Positions 20,932 to 27,760 of a stretch of DNA of 64,000 nt are shown piece by piece. Position 1 is the stretch's first letter. Each line of letters opens with the position of its first letter. This DNA is from Campylobacter lari (GTDB taxonomy: Bacteria; Campylobacterota; Campylobacteria; Campylobacterales; Campylobacteraceae). The DNA is taken from positions 48,858 through 112,857 of the forward strand of contig NZ_SMTT01000007.1 in the NCBI RefSeq assembly GCF_004357905.1, written 5' to 3'. A program made the position numbers and the translations under genes. The notes below the pieces were generated by a model. It worked only from the letters and a program-made list of their open reading frames with translations, searched no databases and had not been told where the DNA came from.

Positions 20932-20980
20932 TTAACACCTTTAAAAAAACTCCCTTTCAAGGTGTTAAGAAAAAAGGGAG
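20932..20980. promoter_or_regulatory. Interleaved inverted repeats upstream of the phage operon
   Basis: TTAACACCTT (20932-20941) is repeated inverted as AAGGTGTTAA (20959-20968), and CTCCCTTT (20950-20957) as AAAGGGAG (20973-20980). The two stems interlock, so they can form a pseudoknot or only one at a time. They lie in the leader of the leftward phage operon. The first stem includes the AAAGGTGTT element also found before rep, the secretin, a coat-region gene and the gene-V-position gene. Confidence 0.6.
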
Positions 20981-21075
20981 CAGAGCAAAAGCTCAAAAAT
21001 TAAATTCTAATAATTTGACTTTTCAGCTTTTGAAAAATTTAAAAAAATTTAGTAAAATTAAAAATAATTAAATAT

Positions 21076-21110
21076 GAAATTATTTCAAATATATTTTAGA
21101 AATTATTTCA
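21076..21110. promoter_or_regulatory. Paired operator-like sites before the HTH gene
   Basis: The 12-base sequence GAAATTATTTCA occurs at 21076-21087 and again at 21099-21110, 23 bases (about two helical turns) apart. Each is a palindrome about a central T (GAAAT-T-ATTTC). They end 26 bases before the HTH gene start, where a repressor would control its own gene and the divergent phage operon. Confidence 0.6.
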
Positions 21111-21136
21111 TATAAAAAATAAAAAGTAGCTTAAAA

Positions 21137-21400
21137 ATGAAAGAAATTCAAAATAAAATCAATAAAAAAGAAATATCAGAAAAACTAGACATAGAAATAA
21201 GAACACTCTATAATTGGGAAAAAACAAGACCAAAGTTGTATAATTTCATAGTTAATTCAATAAATAAAGAAAATGAAAGAAATTCAAAATTAGAAGAATT
21301 ACAAAAATTATATGAAAATCTTACAGATTTAGAAAAAGAATATTATCTATCAGAAATGAAAACAAAAATATTAAAAAGAAAATTAAAAGAAAATGAATAA
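21137..21400 (+). CDS. Small HTH regulator, probable phage repressor
   Basis: This 87-residue, highly charged protein has a helix-turn-helix-like start: KKEISEKLDIEIRTLYNWEKTRPKLYNFI, reading as helix 2, turn, then the recognition helix around RTLYNWEKTRP. A Glu/Lys-rich coiled-coil-like C-terminal half would serve dimerisation. It is the only rightward gene of the prophage and is transcribed away from the phage operon, with two palindromic operator-like sites in front. That is the usual arrangement of a lysogeny repressor. A frameshifted second copy follows directly. Function is inferred from structure and position. Confidence 0.65.
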   Translation: MKEIQNKINKKEISEKLDIEIRTLYNWEKTRPKLYNFIVNSINKENERNSKLEELQKLYENLTDLEKEYYLSEMKTKILKRKLKENE

Positions 21401-21402
21401 AA

Positions 21403-21598
21403 AAAGATATTAAAACACTTTATAATTGGGAAAAAACAACCCAGAATTATACAAAGCAGTAATTAGTTATTATTCCAAAAAAGAAAATAATCCAATGGAA
21501 AGCAAGTTATTAGAACTTTTTGAGAAATTAAACGAAAATGAAAAAAATTCTATATTGCTGATATAGAAGCTAGAATATTAAAAAAAGAAATAGAATGA
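21403..21598 (+). pseudogene. Decayed tandem copy of the HTH regulator
   Basis: Starting just after the HTH gene's stop, the translation again gives KDIKTLYNWEKT, then in another frame PELYKAVISYYSKKENNP...LLELFEKLNENEK, then in a third frame ADIEARILKKEIE and a stop. These three pieces line up in order with the intact protein. The frame changes near 21440 and again near 21552, so at least two indels have inactivated it. The pieces are clearly diverged from the intact copy, so the duplication is not recent. Confidence 0.75.
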
Positions 21599-21603
21599 GT
21601 AAA

Positions 21604-21649
21604 AGAATCTTGATTTAAAAAAGAAATAAAAGAAAGCAATCAAGATTCT
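21604..21649. terminator. Hairpin terminator between TA pair and HTH genes
   Basis: A perfect 12-bp inverted repeat (AGAATCTTGATT, 21604-21615; AATCAAGATTCT, 21638-21649) lies between the rightward regulator genes and the leftward toxin gene. A short T run follows on the minus strand. It could end transcripts from both sides. Confidence 0.55.
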
Positions 21650-21737
21650 AAAAAATAGCTTTTGTAATTAATTACGATTATAAATTATAGTATATTTATT
21701 TATTATTTTTATAAAAAATAAAATAAAAAATAAAAAT

Positions 21738-22019
21738 TTAAAAGAAAATGTTACTTTTATAAATACCAAGTATTATAATTTGATCTTTGTTTGTATCAAT
21801 TAAATAAGGGATAACATAACCTTTAAAAATTAAATCTCTTATATTTTCATCATCAAAAGATAAAGATTTTCTATTTTTATAAGGCATAAAAGAAAGATTA
21901 TGAATACTTTGTTCTAATTTATCTAAAAATAAATTAGCTTGTTTTACACTATCTAATGAAATAAAATCAGATATTACCCCTAATTCATTTAAAAAACGAT
22001 CAGTTTGTATGATCTGCAT
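21738..22019 (-). CDS. ParE/RelE-family toxin
   Basis: This 93-residue basic protein fits the ParE/RelE toxin fold: an N-terminal helical hairpin (QIIQTDRFLNELGVISDFISLDSVKQANLFLDKLEQSI split over two helices), FMPYKNRKSL, then the C-terminal strands DLIFKGYVIPYLIDTNKDQIIILGIYKS. The strand pattern ending in I-x-I-L-G-I-Y/F is characteristic. The gene overlaps the upstream antitoxin by 20 bases, the usual coupling of these pairs. The target (ribosome-bound mRNA or gyrase) cannot be decided here. It lies inside the attachment repeats and so belongs to the prophage. Confidence 0.82.
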   Translation of the reverse strand: MQIIQTDRFLNELGVISDFISLDSVKQANLFLDKLEQSIHNLSFMPYKNRKSLSFDDENIRDLIFKGYVIPYLIDTNKDQIIILGIYKSNIFF

Positions 22020-22236
22020 TTATTTTAGACCTAACTTTTGAAAAAACTTCATCAGAAGTATATGTTTTTAATTTTCCTTGTTTATAAAGTTCTATATCTT
22101 TTTTATAATCTTCTATTCTTATCTTATGCTCTAAATAGGTTAAAGCGAGTTCTAAAACTTCTTTTTGACTTAAATTGTTATCTTTACAATAATTAGTTAA
22201 AAAATGTTCTGATTCTCTTGAAAGCTCTAAATACAT
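22000..22236 (-). CDS. Antitoxin partner, probably ribbon-helix-helix
   Basis: This 78-residue protein precedes and overlaps the toxin gene. Its N-terminal half (LELSRESEHFLTNYCKDNNLSQKEVLELALTYL in two helices behind a short strand) looks like a ribbon-helix-helix DNA-binding fold. The charged C-terminal half (KQGKLKTYTSDEVFSKVRSKI) resembles the toxin-wrapping tail of ParD/RelB antitoxins. AAAGGA precedes the ATG. It should bind and neutralise the toxin and repress the pair. Confidence 0.8.
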   Translation of the reverse strand: MYLELSRESEHFLTNYCKDNNLSQKEVLELALTYLEHKIRIEDYKKDIELYKQGKLKTYTSDEVFSKVRSKINADHTN

Positions 22237-22315
22237 ATAACAATCCTTTCTTTTTTTTGAAAATTATAACAAAAAAACATAATAAAATATTTTTATGAAA
22301 AAATCAATATTTATT

Positions 22316-22343
22316 AGGGTTCAAATCCCTCTCTGTCCGCCAC
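22316..22343 (+). repeat. Prophage attachment site attR (28-bp direct repeat)
   Basis: An exact second copy of the 28 bases at 12719-12746 stands alone here without the rest of a tRNA. It marks the right junction; about 80 bases before it lies the antitoxin start, and about 100 bases after it the chromosomal polymerase gene. Confidence 0.93.
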
Positions 22344-22441
22344 CTTATAAATTTCATTTTATTTCATCTATTTTAGTAATTTTTATTGTTATAATTAATA
22401 TCATCAAAACTTAATAAATCTAAAGGCAAGCTTCACATACT

Positions 22442-23911
22442 ATGCAAATTTACGCTTCTATTGACTTGAAATCTTTTTACGCTTCAGCTGAATGTGTTTT
22501 AAGAAATTTAGATCCTTTAACAACTAATCTTATTGTAGCAGATAAAACAAGAACGGACAAAACCATCATACTAGCAGTTTCACCTGCATTAAAAACTTAC
22601 AATATACCTGGTAGATTAAGACTTTTTGAGTTTAAACAAAAAATCCATTTAATCAACCAAGAAAGACTAAAACAAGCTCAAAAACACCACTTTAAAGCTA
22701 AAAGTTTTAATATATTGGAACTTGAAAATGATTTAAATTTAGAATTAGACTACATTATTGCTAAGCCCAGAATGGCTACTTATATAGAATTTAGCACAAA
22801 AATATACAGCATTTATTTGAAGTATTTTGATGCTAAAGATATTCATATATACTCTATTGATGAAGTTTTTATCGATCTTAGTTCTTATCTTGAAAAATAC
22901 AAACTATCAGCTTATGAGCTACTTACTAAGGTTTTACTTGATATTTCACACACAAGTAAAATCACCGCAACAGCAGGCATAGGCACAAATTTATACTTAG
23001 CTAAAATTGCTATGGATATACTTGCTAAAAGACAAAAAGTAGATGAAAATGGCTTGCTTATAGCCTTTTTAGATGAAAAATTATATAGATATAAATTGTG
23101 GCAGCATAAACCTTTAAAAGATTTTTGGCGTATAGGTAAAGGTATTGCCTTAAAACTTGCAGATTTAAACATTTATACTATGGGAGATCTTGCAAGATTT
23201 TCTTTAAAACATGAAGACTTGCTTTATAAACACTTTGGTGTTAATGCTGAACTTTTGATCGATCATGCATGGGGCGTTGAAACTTGCACAATGAAAGATA
23301 TTAAAAATTACAAATCACAAAATCACTCTAAAATCATGGCTAAAGTTTTACCTTTTGCATATGATAATAATCAAGCAATAAAGGTTTTAAAAGAACTTGT
23401 AGATCATTTAGTACTTGAACTTATACAAAATAACCTTAAAACAAACCATATCACACTAGATATACAATATGATAAAAGCAATTTAGAAAATTCAAGTTTT
23501 TTAGGTTCTTATAAAGGAGCTATCACTAAAGATAATTACGGAAGAGCTATACCTAAAAATGCTCACGGAAGTATGAATTTAGAAAATTTTACCCATTCTT
23601 TAAAAATCATCAACAAAAAAACCTTAGAACTTTTTTATAAAATCAGTGATAAAAACTTAAGTATTAGAAAAATCAGCCTAAGTTTAAATAATATCACAGA
23701 TAAAGCTCAAGAAAATTTCCAAGAATTAAATTTATTTAGTGATTTTAACACAATTTCACAAGAAAAAAATCAACTTGAAAAAGAAGAAAAGCTCCAAAAA
23801 GCAAGACTTCAAATCATGCAAAAATTTGGTAAAAAAGCTATTTTAAAAGCTTCAAGCTTGGATGATGAGACTAAAGAAATTACTTCTTTAATAGGAGGTC
23901 ATAATGCATGA
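22442..23911 (+). CDS. Y-family DNA polymerase (UmuC/UvrX-like)
   Basis: This protein is a translesion polymerase of the DinB/UmuC family, 489 residues long. Visible landmarks are YASIDLKSFYASAECVLR (first catalytic Asp in the palm, about residues 4-21), the second acidic site in IYSIDEVFIDLSSY (about 138-151), TATAGIGTNLYLAKIAMD (about 180-197), and the helix-hairpin-helix-like region DFWRIGKGIALKLADLNI. The C-terminal little-finger domain is less conserved. It overlaps a YolD-like gene by 8 bases, a pairing known from UvrX/YqjW-type polymerases of Firmicutes and their phages. It lies just outside the prophage. Confidence 0.88.
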   Translation: MQIYASIDLKSFYASAECVLRNLDPLTTNLIVADKTRTDKTIILAVSPALKTYNIPGRLRLFEFKQKIHLINQERLKQAQKHHFKAKSFNILELENDLNLELDYIIAKPRMATYIEFSTKIYSIYLKYFDAKDIHIYSIDEVFIDLSSYLEKYKLSAYELLTKVLLDISHTSKITATAGIGTNLYLAKIAMDILAKRQKVDENGLLIAFLDEKLYRYKLWQHKPLKDFWRIGKGIALKLADLNIYTMGDLARFSLKHEDLLYKHFGVNAELLIDHAWGVETCTMKDIKNYKSQNHSKIMAKVLPFAYDNNQAIKVLKELVDHLVLELIQNNLKTNHITLDIQYDKSNLENSSFLGSYKGAITKDNYGRAIPKNAHGSMNLENFTHSLKIINKKTLELFYKISDKNLSIRKISLSLNNITDKAQENFQELNLFSDFNTISQEKNQLEKEEKLQKARLQIMQKFGKKAILKASSLDDETKEITSLIGGHNA

Positions 23912-24098
23912 TGATTATAAAGATATAATAGATATAAAATATCAAAAATCAAAACAATTTCCACCAATGTCAAGAGAAAAAAGAGCGGCACAATTTGCTC
24001 CATTTTCAGTACTAAATGGCTTTAGTAAAGCTATTTTAAAAACGCAAAAAGATATGGAAAAAGCATTAGAAAATAGTAAATATCAAGAAGAAAGCTAA
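23904..24098 (+). CDS. YolD-like small protein
   Basis: This 64-residue protein has the YolD core: MSREKRAAQFAPFSVLNGF (about residues 24-42), matching the R-x-x-Q-F-A-P-F-x-A/V-L-x-G pattern of that family. YolD-like proteins are almost always encoded next to UvrX-type Y-family polymerases and are thought to act like UmuD as polymerase partners, although the mechanism is not settled. The gene starts inside the polymerase end (TAATGC region), has AGGAGG before its ATG and is followed by a hairpin terminator. Confidence 0.75.
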   Translation: MHDDYKDIIDIKYQKSKQFPPMSREKRAAQFAPFSVLNGFSKAILKTQKDMEKALENSKYQEES

Positions 24099-24110
24099 GT
24101 TCTTCTTGAT
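24082..24110. terminator. Terminator between yolD-like gene and ciaB
   Basis: An 11-bp perfect stem (ATCAAGAAGAA, 24082-24092; TTCTTCTTGAT, 24100-24110) with a 7-base loop and AAAATTTTAT after it lies between convergent genes; it overlaps the end of the YolD-like gene. Confidence 0.7.
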
Positions 24111-24116
24111 AAAATT

Positions 24117-25952
24117 TTATTTTGCATTAGAGTATTTTTCAAACTCTCCACTTTCATCGATTTCATTGCCATAAAGTTTGTGTAATTCATAATAGTATTT
24201 TACAAATTCTTTACACTCTTCATCAAGTGGTAAAAATACCTCATCTTCTAAAACACAAAATTCATCTAAATAATTTTTAGCATCTTCTTTTAACATATAA
24301 TGTCTTGCTAGCTTATAATAATTTTGCATAAACACAGCCTTAAAACTCTCGTAAGCTTCCTCATCAAATTTAATGTTTAATTTCTCATTTGCAAAAGATA
24401 ACACCCCTGATTTAAACAGCAATGACAAATGAATCAAACCTTCTGTATAATAAGGCTTAACCTCCTCTACTCTTTGCCAAGCAATCAATCCTATAGCCCT
24501 TTTAATAAGCTCATAAAATACAGGAAGCTTTAAATCATCTTCTTCATGTAAAAAGAAATTCACAAGCCCACCCGCAGTAGCTTTAAACTCTTCTATATTT
24601 TTAAACACGCCACTTTCATTCATTTTCTTTTCACTATCATTTGCCACAAAGAAAATATGCCCAAACTCATGACCTATGGTAGAAACTTCATAAATTCTTT
24701 TCCATAATTTTTCATTGTAAAATAAAATTTCTCTACCATAATCTAAAAATTCTTTTTCAAATACCATAGAAGAAAGCTTCATAAAAGGCTTGGTTTTAGC
24801 ATTTTCATAAACATAATTTAAAAAAGCAAAGATCTTTTTACCTGCTATATTGCTTACATACTCATCATTTGGCACTACTTGAGCGGAAAAAAGCCCCTTA
24901 AGCTCTGCTCCATAAAAAATCATAGGCATACAAATATAAAGCTGAGTTTTTTCAAGATTAAAATTCACTTCATCAAACAAAGCTTCATCTTCTTCATCTA
25001 AATTTGCATACACCATCGCAAAGCTTTCTTTGATTTTATCTTTAAACTCGCTCCCATTAAAATCACTCACATCTTCTAAGCGTATATCCCACTCAAGTGC
25101 TACTGCATGTGTATAAGAGTCCTCATAGTATTCTAAAGGATGGCCAACTTGTAATGGACATTTTACTTCCATCCACGCAAGCTCTGCTTCTTGCCATTTT
25201 TTAACTACTTCATTATTATCTTTTTCACAAAATGCAAATTTTAATTTTTCTATATAATCAATATAAGCATTTTTTTCATCATCTAGCACACAATTTCTTA
25301 GTTTTTCTAAAAGTTTATCAAATTCATATTCAAGCTTTAAAACTTCATTTTCAAAAGCTTTTGCATAAGGTAAAAATCTCCAAAGTGTTCCTATTTTAAC
25401 TAAAGCTCCATAACTTCTTTCACAAATTTCACCATCTTGATTAAGCTGATAAAGCTCATTTTGTTTTAAAAACTCCAAAGCATCGCTTAAATTTGGAAAT
25501 TGTTCTTTTAAGATTTTATTATTTGTATCTAAAATTTGCTTGCTCCAAACAAGCTCAAAAGAATTCATAACTACGCCTATATTATGCACTCCTTGAACTA
25601 AAGCCAAATAAAACTCATCAAGTAAATTTTTACTCTTAATCTCATCTATTAAATCTTGATGTTCTACCTCATAAAAGGCTCTTACCAAAGAAAAAACTTT
25701 ATATTTTATTTGAGAAATTTCTTCTTCATTTAAACCTTTTTTCTCAAGTTCTTGGACTAAAATTTCCTCTTTTAAATCCACCAAACGACGCAACATTGCT
25801 AAAACATTGCTTTTTTCATTTTCAAGATTAGCTAGTTCTAAAGCTCTATCTATCAAAGGATGACTTTGATTAGTTTGAAGTATATTATAAAGACTATTGA
25901 TATTTTGTTTCCTATTTTTCACAATTTTTGCTATTTGCTTAAAATCATTCAT
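24117..25952 (-). CDS. ciaB: CiaB family invasion antigen with zincin-like motif
   Basis: The 611-residue protein corresponds in length, start (MNDFKQIAKIVKNRKQNI) and neighbourhood (next to the thioesterase and prs) to C. jejuni CiaB, described as an invasion antigen secreted through the flagellar export system. No signal peptide or membrane helix is visible. The C-terminal half contains HEFGH (about 428-432) and, about 20 residues on, NIEEFKATAGG, the spacing and form of a gluzincin metallopeptidase with a downstream Glu ligand. This suggests an enzyme, though I know of no settled activity. The gene is transcribed divergently from the thioesterase. Confidence 0.88.
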   Translation of the reverse strand: MNDFKQIAKIVKNRKQNINSLYNILQTNQSHPLIDRALELANLENEKSNVLAMLRRLVDLKEEILVQELEKKGLNEEEISQIKYKVFSLVRAFYEVEHQDLIDEIKSKNLLDEFYLALVQGVHNIGVVMNSFELVWSKQILDTNNKILKEQFPNLSDALEFLKQNELYQLNQDGEICERSYGALVKIGTLWRFLPYAKAFENEVLKLEYEFDKLLEKLRNCVLDDEKNAYIDYIEKLKFAFCEKDNNEVVKKWQEAELAWMEVKCPLQVGHPLEYYEDSYTHAVALEWDIRLEDVSDFNGSEFKDKIKESFAMVYANLDEEDEALFDEVNFNLEKTQLYICMPMIFYGAELKGLFSAQVVPNDEYVSNIAGKKIFAFLNYVYENAKTKPFMKLSSMVFEKEFLDYGREILFYNEKLWKRIYEVSTIGHEFGHIFFVANDSEKKMNESGVFKNIEEFKATAGGLVNFFLHEEDDLKLPVFYELIKRAIGLIAWQRVEEVKPYYTEGLIHLSLLFKSGVLSFANEKLNIKFDEEAYESFKAVFMQNYYKLARHYMLKEDAKNYLDEFCVLEDEVFLPLDEECKEFVKYYYELHKLYGNEIDESGEFEKYSNAK

Positions 25953-26016
25953 TTTTTACCTTTCTTTATTTTTAAAACTTAATTATAATGTTTTTTTCAA
26001 AACACAAGGAGAATGT

Positions 26017-26421
26017 ATGAAAGATATGGGAGAACCTAAACTAAGAGTTATAGCTATGCCAAGCAATACAAACCCCGCTGGTAATATCTTTGGTGGTTGG
26101 ATCATGTCACAAATTGATCTAGCTGGAGCCATTGCAGCAAGGGAGCTTTCTCCGCAAAGAGTAGTAACTGTAGCAGTGGATAAGATCATTTTTAAAGAAC
26201 CAATTTTCGTAGGTGATTTGGTATCTTGCTATGCAAAAATCATCAAAGCAGGTAATACTTCTATCACCGTAGAAGTAGAAGTAGTTACCCAAAGAGCCAA
26301 TGATTATGGCCGTGTATATTGCATGCATGTAACTTCAGCTGTGGTAACTTATGTAAGTGTAGATAAAGACGGAAATAAACTTCCTATTGATGCGGATTTA
26401 AAAAGATTGCACGGCTTTTGA
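26017..26421 (+). CDS. Hot-dog fold acyl-CoA thioesterase (YciA-like)
   Basis: This 134-residue cytoplasmic protein hydrolyses acyl-CoA in the YciA/acyl-CoA thioesterase group. The hot-dog signature NTNPAGNIFGGWIMSQIDLAGAIAARE is present near residues 12-38, with N and D in the catalytic positions. I start at the ATG at 26017, behind AAGGAGAATGT. A longer upstream reading frame would begin inside ciaB and only adds a meaningless hydrophobic stretch. C. jejuni has the same gene (Cj0915) next to ciaB. Confidence 0.9.
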   Translation: MKDMGEPKLRVIAMPSNTNPAGNIFGGWIMSQIDLAGAIAARELSPQRVVTVAVDKIIFKEPIFVGDLVSCYAKIIKAGNTSITVEVEVVTQRANDYGRVYCMHVTSAVVTYVSVDKDGNKLPIDADLKRLHGF

Positions 26422-26485
26422 TATGTTTTATTGTATTTTCAAAAAAAATTTTATATCATCACAGAAAACTTTCTAAGGCTTATAT

Positions 26486-27415
26486 ATGCGCGGATATAAA
26501 ATATTTTCTGGTTCAGCAAATGAGGAATTTGCTAAAAAAATCTCAAAATACCTTTCACTGCCTCTAAGCAATGCGGGTGTGAAGCGTTTTAGTGATGGTG
26601 AAATTAGCATTCAAATAGATGAAAGCGTGCGTGGTAAAGATGTATTTATCATTCAAAGTACTTGTGCTCCAACAAATGATAATCTAATGGAACTTTTAAT
26701 CATGACAGATGCTCTGCGTCGCTCAAGTGCAAGCTCTATCACAGCTATCATCCCTTATTTTGGTTACGCTAGACAAGATAGAAAAGCAAGTCCTAGGGTG
26801 CCTATTACTGCAAAATTAGTAGCAAATCTTATAGAATCAGCAGGGGTAGATAGAGTAGCTACCATAGACTTACATGCTGGACAAATTCAAGGCTTTTTTG
26901 ATATACCTGTGGATAATCTTTATGGGAGTATTATTTTTAATGATTATATTAAAAATAAAAACTATAAAAACCCTATCATCGCAAGTCCTGATATAGGCGG
27001 TATAGCAAGAGCTAGGAGCGTAGCAAAAGCTTTAGGACTTGATATAGTTATAGTAGATAAAAGACGCGAAAAGGCTAATGAAAGCGAAGTAATGAATGTC
27101 ATCGGTGATGTAAAAGATAAAGAAGTAATTTTGGTAGATGATATTATCGATACAGCAGGAACCATAGTAAAAGCTGCTGAAGTATTTAAAAGCAAAGGTG
27201 CAAAGTCAGTTATAGCTTGCTGTACCCACCCTGTGCTTAGTGGCGTAGCTTATGAAAGAATAGCCAAAGATGCGCTTGATGAGCTAGTAGTAACTGACAC
27301 TATACCTTTAAAACAACAAATGGATAAAATCAAAGTCCTAAGCGTAGCACCTATTTTTGGCGAGGTAATACGCAGAGTTTATCATAATGAAAGTGTGAAT
27401 TCTTTATTTGTATAA
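26486..27415 (+). CDS. prs: Ribose-phosphate pyrophosphokinase
   Basis: Prs makes PRPP from ribose 5-phosphate and ATP for nucleotide, His, Trp and NAD synthesis. The 309-residue protein has all landmarks: SDGEISIQIDESVRGKDVFIIQ near the N-terminus, the flexible-loop region FGYARQDRKASPR (about 95-107), the Mg site DLHAGQIQGFFDIP and the PRPP-binding loop VDDIIDTAGT (about 217-226). A 12-bp hairpin follows the gene. Confidence 0.97.
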   Translation: MRGYKIFSGSANEEFAKKISKYLSLPLSNAGVKRFSDGEISIQIDESVRGKDVFIIQSTCAPTNDNLMELLIMTDALRRSSASSITAIIPYFGYARQDRKASPRVPITAKLVANLIESAGVDRVATIDLHAGQIQGFFDIPVDNLYGSIIFNDYIKNKNYKNPIIASPDIGGIARARSVAKALGLDIVIVDKRREKANESEVMNVIGDVKDKEVILVDDIIDTAGTIVKAAEVFKSKGAKSVIACCTHPVLSGVAYERIAKDALDELVVTDTIPLKQQMDKIKVLSVAPIFGEVIRRVYHNESVNSLFV

Positions 27416-27416
27416 A

Positions 27417-27444
27417 TTCTTTGCAAGGATAGCCTTGCAAAGAA
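27417..27444 (+). terminator. Hairpin after prs
   Basis: TTCTTTGCAAGG (27417-27428) and CCTTGCAAAGAA (27433-27444) form a perfect 12-bp stem with loop ATAG. No clear U tract follows, so it may act as an RNA-stabilising or factor-dependent 3' end rather than a classic terminator. Confidence 0.55.
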
Positions 27445-27498
27445 AATCTAAACTTCAAATAATTCTACAATTTTATGTTAATTAAAAATATATTTTGA

Positions 27499-27504
27499 TA
27501 TAAT
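27499..27504 (+). promoter_or_regulatory. Probable -10 box for the 73-aa membrane protein
   Basis: TATAAT preceded by TTTTGA, the extended -10 shape favoured in Campylobacter, lies 31 bases before the ATG of the small membrane protein. Confidence 0.5.
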
Positions 27505-27534
27505 TAATAAATTATTATTAATTAAGGAGTTATT

Positions 27535-27756
27535 ATGATTAAAAATTTAATCATAAAATTTGGTAGAACTTTGCTAGATATAGCAGCTGCATTAAGCTTT
27601 ATTATAGCGATTATTTATTCTATTGCGCTGATGTTTACTCTAGGATTTATAGTAGGTCTAGTAACACTTATTGGATCTTTAGTTGCGATATTTTTAAGCT
27701 TTTTTGTGATTTATCTTGTCATAGATATAAGAGATGCACTAGTTAATAAAAACTAA
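27535..27756 (+). CDS. Small two-helix membrane protein, unknown function
   Basis: This 73-residue protein has a short basic start (MIKNLIIKFGRTLLD), two strongly hydrophobic segments (about 17-38 and 40-62) and a charged end (DIRDALVNKN). Its ATG follows AAGGAG at good distance and it has its own promoter-like -10. It stands alone between prs and the tmRNA gene. I do not recognise a family. The ribosome site, promoter and codon usage make it look like a real gene. Confidence 0.65.
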   Translation: MIKNLIIKFGRTLLDIAAALSFIIAIIYSIALMFTLGFIVGLVTLIGSLVAIFLSFFVIYLVIDIRDALVNKN

Positions 27757-27760
27757 TTAC

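Larger units (their letters stand above)
12719..22343. mobile_element. Integrated filamentous phage (inovirus) at tRNA-Ser
   Basis: A 9,625-bp segment between 28-bp direct repeats of a tRNA 3' end carries a full filamentous-phage gene set in leftward order: small DNA-binding-like protein, signal-peptide major coat, tiny membrane proteins, adsorption protein, pVI-like protein, Zot/pI ATPase, secretin, HUH Rep, integrase. The order matches the classic inovirus plan V-VIII-III-VI-I-IV with Rep. No tailed-phage genes occur. Every core gene looks intact, so the element may be able to excise (about 9.6 kb circle) and make virions. A regulator, its broken copy and a toxin-antitoxin pair form the right end. 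Confidence 0.93.

Noticed and set aside
25897..26016. N-terminal extension of the thioesterase
   Set aside because: It would start inside the opposite-strand ciaB and encodes a hydrophobic stretch absent from the family; AAGGAG precedes the ATG at 26017.
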